From: Actinomycetales bacterium
GTDB taxonomy: Bacteria > Actinomycetota > Actinomycetes > Actinomycetales > Actinomycetaceae
Direction: 5' to 3'
DNA: 16,922 nucleotides
Assembly (NCBI GenBank): GCA_022838965.1
Contig: JALHDK010000014.1
Coordinates: 5,725 to 22,646, forward strand
Numbering within the stretch: position 1 is the stretch's first letter; every line of letters starts with the position of its first letter. Below are positions 14,120 to 16,922 of the stretch, in pieces. A program made the translations under genes and the position numbers. The notes beneath the pieces are model-generated. The model saw only the letters and a list, made by a program, of their open reading frames with translations, did no database searches and was not told the origin of the DNA.

Positions 14120-14151
14120 CTGCGGCCCCCGCCGCCGGGCGGGGGCCGCAG
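14120..14151 (-). terminator. Very strong hairpin terminator after the CsbD-like gene
   Basis: CTGCGGCCCCCGCC (14120-14133) and GGCGGGGGCCGCAG (14138-14151) form a perfect 14-bp stem with a GCCG loop, 12 nt after the csbD-like stop. It separates that gene from ppdK. Confidence 0.8.
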
Positions 14152-14163
14152 GCTGCTGGTCGC

Positions 14164-14358
14164 TCAGCGGCGTACGTCGTCCCCGATGTCCTTGATCGAG
14201 TCGCCGAGATCGCTCGCCGCGTCCTTCACGTCGGCCTTCACCTGCTGGGCCTTGCCCTCGGCCTCCAGGCGCTCGTTGTCGGTGAGGTCTCCCCACTCCT
14301 CCTTGACCTTGCCGCCGAGCTTCTCGGCGCCGTGCCTGATGTCGTCTCCGATACCCAT
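14164..14358 (-). CDS. CsbD-like small stress protein
   Basis: This is a 64-residue, highly charged, soluble protein without membrane segments. The start MGIGDDIRHGAEKLGGKVKE, followed by WGDLTDNERLEAEGKAQQ, is the CsbD family signature (KxxGxxKExxGxxTxxxxLxxEGKxxQ). CsbD-type proteins are induced by general stress in many bacteria; their molecular role is not established. The C-terminal half (VKADVKDAASDLGDSIKDIGDDVRR) is an amphipathic helix-like tail. The ATG is preceded by AAAGGA with 8 nt spacing. It is monocistronic, divergent from the amidotransferase gene and closed by a strong hairpin. Whether it is under an alternative sigma factor is not visible: I found no clear GTTT/GGGTAT pair. 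Confidence 0.9.
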   Translation of the reverse strand: MGIGDDIRHGAEKLGGKVKEEWGDLTDNERLEAEGKAQQVKADVKDAASDLGDSIKDIGDDVRR

Positions 14359-14393
14359 GGTGATGTCCTTTCAGAGGTCTGTGACGCCGCGTG

Positions 14394-14408
14394 TTGTGCA
14401 CGTCACAA
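14394..14408. promoter_or_regulatory. Inverted repeat TTGTG-N5-CACAA in the divergent csbD/amidotransferase region
   Basis: TTGTG (14394-14398) and CACAA (14404-14408) are perfect inverted copies around CACGT, 35 bp upstream of the csbD-like start codon and about 75 bp upstream of the amidotransferase start. It could be an operator, but its regulator is unknown and the half-sites are short. Confidence 0.3.
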
Positions 14409-14483
14409 GGGACCAAAGTACCAAGCCCGTCCGCGGGCGGCAGCCCGGGACCGGAGTCCCGGGCGATCCGGCACGATATCTCC

Positions 14484-15098
14484 ATGACTCTGCCATTCGT
14501 CCTCCTCGCCTCGCGCGCGGAGGATGCCGCCGCGGACGAGGAGTACGAGTCCTTCCTGCGATGGTCCGGCCTGGGCGGGCGCGACCTGCTCAGGGTGCGC
14601 ATGGAGGCGGAGCCCGTTCCGGCGTTCGACCCGGCCGACGTCGCGGGAGTCATCCTCGGCGGCTCTCCGTTCACCGGATCCCTCCCCCGGCACCGCAAGT
14701 CCCCGACGCAGCTGCGGGTGGAGGCGGAGCTCCGGCCCATCCTCACCCGTATCCTCGAACGCGACTTCCCCTTCCTCGGCGTCTGTTACGGCGTCGGCAC
14801 GCTGGGGATCCTCGCCGGCGGCGTCGTCGACGACACCCATCGCGAGAGCACCGGCCTCGCGGACATCACCCTCACCGCGGCCGGGCGGGCCGACGACGTC
14901 ACGCGAGTCCTGCCCGACGCCTTCCAGGCGTTCGTGGGGCACACCGAGGCCTTCCGCATCCCCCCGCCGGCCGCCACGATTCTCGCGACGTCGCCGACCT
15001 GCCCCGTCCAGATGCTCCGGATCGGCCGCAACGCCTACATCACGCAGTTCCACCCGGAGATGTCGGTGGAGCACGCCCGGCGCGCGCGCCGACGGTGA
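14484..15098 (+). CDS. Class I glutamine amidotransferase domain protein (GuaA-like GATase)
   Basis: This 204-residue protein is a stand-alone GATase1 domain that hydrolyses glutamine gamma-amide. AGVILGGSPFTGS (about 54-66) is the oxyanion-side glycine loop. FLGVCYGVGTLG gives the nucleophile C101, GHTEAF is the family's internal motif and QFHPE gives H190 and E192, so the triad is complete. The partner or acceptor is not known; such free-standing proteins are often annotated only as GMP-synthase-like amidotransferases. The C-terminus ends 12 residues after the catalytic Glu in an Arg-rich tail (HARRARRR), about 30 residues short of usual relatives. The ATG at 14484 is chosen because MTLPFVLLASR aligns with the first strand of the domain; a clear Shine-Dalgarno is absent. 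It is divergent from the CsbD-like gene. Confidence 0.85.
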   Translation: MTLPFVLLASRAEDAAADEEYESFLRWSGLGGRDLLRVRMEAEPVPAFDPADVAGVILGGSPFTGSLPRHRKSPTQLRVEAELRPILTRILERDFPFLGVCYGVGTLGILAGGVVDDTHRESTGLADITLTAAGRADDVTRVLPDAFQAFVGHTEAFRIPPPAATILATSPTCPVQMLRIGRNAYITQFHPEMSVEHARRARRR

Positions 15099-15110
15099 CC
15101 ACGGCTGCCA

Positions 15111-15132
15111 TCCGGGGGCTATCCCCCACGGA
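15111..15132 (+). terminator. Short hairpin after the amidotransferase gene
   Basis: TCC-GGGGG-CTAT-CCCCC-AC-GGA gives a 5-bp core stem extended by 3 bp past a 2-nt bulge, 12 nt after the stop codon. There is no T-tract. It is a plausible weak terminator before the kinase promoter. Confidence 0.4.
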
Positions 15133-15173
15133 ACATTCCTGATCCCCCCGTTCCAGCCCCGAAACCGGGCCCC

Positions 15174-15179
15174 TACCCT
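15174..15179 (+). promoter_or_regulatory. Candidate -10 box for the histidine kinase operon, possibly leaderless
   Basis: TACCCT ends 7 nt before the ATG at 15187, so the expected start site is at or next to the start codon. GGAGG (15181-15185) is only 1 nt from the ATG, too close to work as a normal ribosome site. Both observations point to a leaderless message. The -35 region (TTCCAG, 15151-15156) is poor. Confidence 0.35.
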
Positions 15180-15186
15180 CGGAGGC

Positions 15187-16440
15187 ATGGCATACACGAC
15201 AGAGCCCGTCCGCCGTCGGCCGCTGGCCGATCTGCTGCCGGGAGCCGCCAACGTCCTCGTCTCCTTCGCTCTCGCCCTCTCCTGGGGTGTCGCGCTGCTC
15301 ATACTCGTCTCCATCGGCGTGGGCCTCATCCCGCTCTTCGGGGTGGGCCTCGTCATCCTCCTGGGAGTCGCCTGGCTGCTGCGTCTCGCCCTGGACGCGG
15401 AACGCTGGCGGGCCCGCGCCGTGTACGACCTGTCGGTCCCCGACCTGTCCAGCTGGCCGTCGCGTCCCGGCGACAACGTCCTCCTGCGGGCGGTACGACC
15501 CTTCACGAACGGCGAGTTCTGGCGCAGCTTCGCCCACCACATCATCAAGATGCTGTTCGGCCTCACGGCGGGAGCCCTGTTCCTCTGGCTCGCATCCACC
15601 GGCATCGCAGGCGTGACGGTGCCGTTCACCGGTGCCGCGGCCTTCGAACTCGCTCCCGCCTGGGACCTGCAGCCCTGGTGGGGGTTCGCGGTCGGGGTCC
15701 TCCTCCTCGCGCTCGCCACCCTGGGCCTCTGGGCGGCGGTGGCCATCGACCGCAACCTCGACAGCGCCATGCTCTCGGTGCCCGCCGAACAGCTGCAGCG
15801 CCAGGTGATCGCCCTCGCCGACGCCCGGGACGGCGCCGAGCGGGCTGCCGAGGCGGAGCGCCGCCGGATCGAGCGTGACCTGCACGACGGCGCCCAGCCA
15901 CGGCTGGTGAACCTGGCCATGACCCTCGGCATGGCGCGCAACAAGCTGGACACCGATCCAGCGGCGGCCCGCGCCATGATCGAGGAGGCCCACGCCGAGG
16001 CGAAGGCCGCCGTCACCGACCTCCGCCAGATCGCCCGCGGCATCCATCCCGCCGTGCTCAGCGACCGTGGCCTGGACGCGGCACTGTCCGCCCTGGCGGC
16101 GCAGTCCCCCATCCCCGTTGACGTCCGGGTGACCCTGCCCGACCGGCTGCCGCGCGCGACCGAGGCGGTGGCCTACTTCGTGGTCGCCGAGGCCCTGACG
16201 AACGTGGCGAAGCACTCACGCGCCACGAGCGCCCAGGTGGTGGTCAGCCAGCTCGGGGACCGGGTGCGCATCACGGTCTTCGACAACGGCGTCGGCGGCG
16301 CCCACATCGCCACCGGCACCGGGTCGACGGGCCTCGCCGGGATGCACGAACGGGTGCGGTCCGCCCAGGGGACCCTCAGCATCCAGTCGCCTGATGGCGG
16401 CCCCACCCTGCTCACCGTGGAGCTCCCGTGCGCCTCCTGA
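15187..16440 (+). CDS. Sensor histidine kinase, NarL/HisKA_3 family, with N-terminal putative sensor domain
   Basis: This is a 417-residue membrane kinase. Four hydrophobic segments (about 18-40, 42-66, 120-142 and 165-190) form a membrane-embedded N-terminal domain like the actinobacterial 'putative sensor' type, with little extracellular loop. A short coiled linker (QRQVIALADARDGAERAAEAE) leads to the HisKA_3 helix ERRRIERDLHDGAQ with phospho-acceptor H233. The ATPase domain has the N-box EALTNVAKHS, the G1 box VFDNGVGG and the G2-like TGSTGLAGMHERV. It would autophosphorylate and donate to the overlapping response regulator (13-nt overlap). The ligand is unknown; intramembrane sensors of this class often respond to cell-envelope stress or antibiotics (inference). 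Confidence 0.93.
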   Translation: MAYTTEPVRRRPLADLLPGAANVLVSFALALSWGVALLILVSIGVGLIPLFGVGLVILLGVAWLLRLALDAERWRARAVYDLSVPDLSSWPSRPGDNVLLRAVRPFTNGEFWRSFAHHIIKMLFGLTAGALFLWLASTGIAGVTVPFTGAAAFELAPAWDLQPWWGFAVGVLLLALATLGLWAAVAIDRNLDSAMLSVPAEQLQRQVIALADARDGAERAAEAERRRIERDLHDGAQPRLVNLAMTLGMARNKLDTDPAAARAMIEEAHAEAKAAVTDLRQIARGIHPAVLSDRGLDAALSALAAQSPIPVDVRVTLPDRLPRATEAVAYFVVAEALTNVAKHSRATSAQVVVSQLGDRVRITVFDNGVGGAHIATGTGSTGLAGMHERVRSAQGTLSIQSPDGGPTLLTVELPCAS

Positions 16441-16922
16441 TCGCCGAGGACTCCGTCCTGCTCCGGGCCGGCCTCGAGCGCCTGCTCACCGACGCCGGCC
16501 ACGAGGTGGTCGGCTCCACCGGAGACGCGGCGGACATCGTCCCTCTCGCCACCTCGCTCCTCCCCGACCTGTCGATCATCGACGTGCGGATGCCACCCAC
16601 CTTCACCGACGAGGGCATCCGGGCCGCGGTGGAACTGCGGCGCCGGTCCCCCGAGGCGGCTGTCCTCGTGCTCAGCCAGTACGTGGAGGAGCGCTACGCC
16701 TCCGAACTCATCGCGGCCTCCACCAGGGGCCTCGGCTACCTGCTGAAGGAGCGGGTGGCGGACGTCGACGAGTTCCTCGCCGCCGTGCTCACCGTCGCGG
16801 GGGGCGGGACCGCCCTCGATCCCGAGGTGGTGGCACAGATCGTGGTGCGCTCCCGCAAGCGGGACGATCTCACCCGGCTCACGGCCCGCGAGCGGGAAGT
16901 GCTCCACCTCATGGCCGAGGGC
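16428..16922 (+). CDS. NarL/FixJ-type response regulator (3' end outside window)
   Basis: The first 165 residues of a LuxR-type response regulator are present. The receiver domain has RLLIAED (acidic pair E7/D8), phospho-acceptor D52 in SIIDVRMPP, the switch residue in VLVLSQY and K107 in YLLKER. After a linker the LuxR HTH begins with LTAREREVLHLMAEG and is cut by the window edge; the recognition helix is not seen. The GTG start at 16428 lies 13 nt inside the end of the kinase gene, so the two are translationally coupled and form one two-component system. Targets are unknown. The start is clear because V-R-L-L-I-A-E-D is the canonical first strand. Confidence 0.93.
   Translation, partial: MRLLIAEDSVLLRAGLERLLTDAGHEVVGSTGDAADIVPLATSLLPDLSIIDVRMPPTFTDEGIRAAVELRRRSPEAAVLVLSQYVEERYASELIAASTRGLGYLLKERVADVDEFLAAVLTVAGGGTALDPEVVAQIVVRSRKRDDLTRLTAREREVLHLMAEG

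Noticed and set aside
1..16922. A defence island, mobile element or CRISPR array
   Set aside because: Every sizeable frame is explained by metabolic, transport, wall or regulatory genes with uniform composition, and the only tandem repeats are the in-frame linker repeats at the left edge.

Overview
The window reads as chromosomal DNA of a high-GC actinobacterium (Actinomycetota). The evidence is strong G/C bias at third codon positions, frequent GTG starts, likely leaderless transcripts, MetY/MetX methionine synthesis, a short FeoB and a NarL-type two-component pair. Micrococcales or Propionibacteriales would fit, but I cannot resolve the genus. I see no insertion sequence, phage gene, rRNA, tRNA or CRISPR array.

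Layout. (1) 1-1098, minus: the N-terminal 366 codons of an exported coiled-coil protein with a Pro/Ala-rich repeat linker, probably an NlpC/P60-type cell-wall hydrolase whose catalytic end lies outside the window. (2) 1099-1514: a divergent control region. On the plus strand it holds a predicted promoter whose expected start site falls on the AUG of a nine-residue Met/Cys-containing open frame (MFRSRRMCR), inside a foldable ~208-nt leader of the methionine genes. (3) 1515-5085, plus: metY, metX and an alpha/beta hydrolase, closely spaced. MetX makes O-acetylhomoserine and MetY sulfhydrylates it to homocysteine. (4) 5154-11201, minus: a five-gene operon in the order feoA, feoB, FeoC-like Cys4 winged-helix-like protein, 957-residue FAD/Fe-S oxidoreductase, conserved hypothetical protein. 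The first three junctions are all 4-nt GTGA overlaps and the last is a 3-nt gap, so ferrous iron uptake looks translationally tied to an iron-demanding flavoenzyme. (5) 11322-14030, minus: ppdK (pyruvate, phosphate dikinase) with a strong hairpin terminator. (6) 14164-14358, minus: a CsbD-like stress protein, also with a strong hairpin. (7) 14484-15098, plus: a class I glutamine amidotransferase domain protein with a short C-terminus. (8) 15187 to the window end, plus: a membrane NarL-family histidine kinase overlapping its response regulator, which is cut by the window edge.

The most interesting element is the metY leader (about 1295-1514). It combines a -10 box, an AUG about 7 nt downstream that opens a Met/Cys micro-ORF, and an 8-bp perfect helix that starts at that same AUG, plus two alternative inner folds. 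This suggests an attenuator sensing Cys/Met tRNA charging, in place of the SAM-IV riboswitch known upstream of related genes in other actinobacteria. The second is the GTGA-chained feo-oxidoreductase operon, with its FeoB N-terminal CPHC motif and non-canonical TMCD G4 motif.
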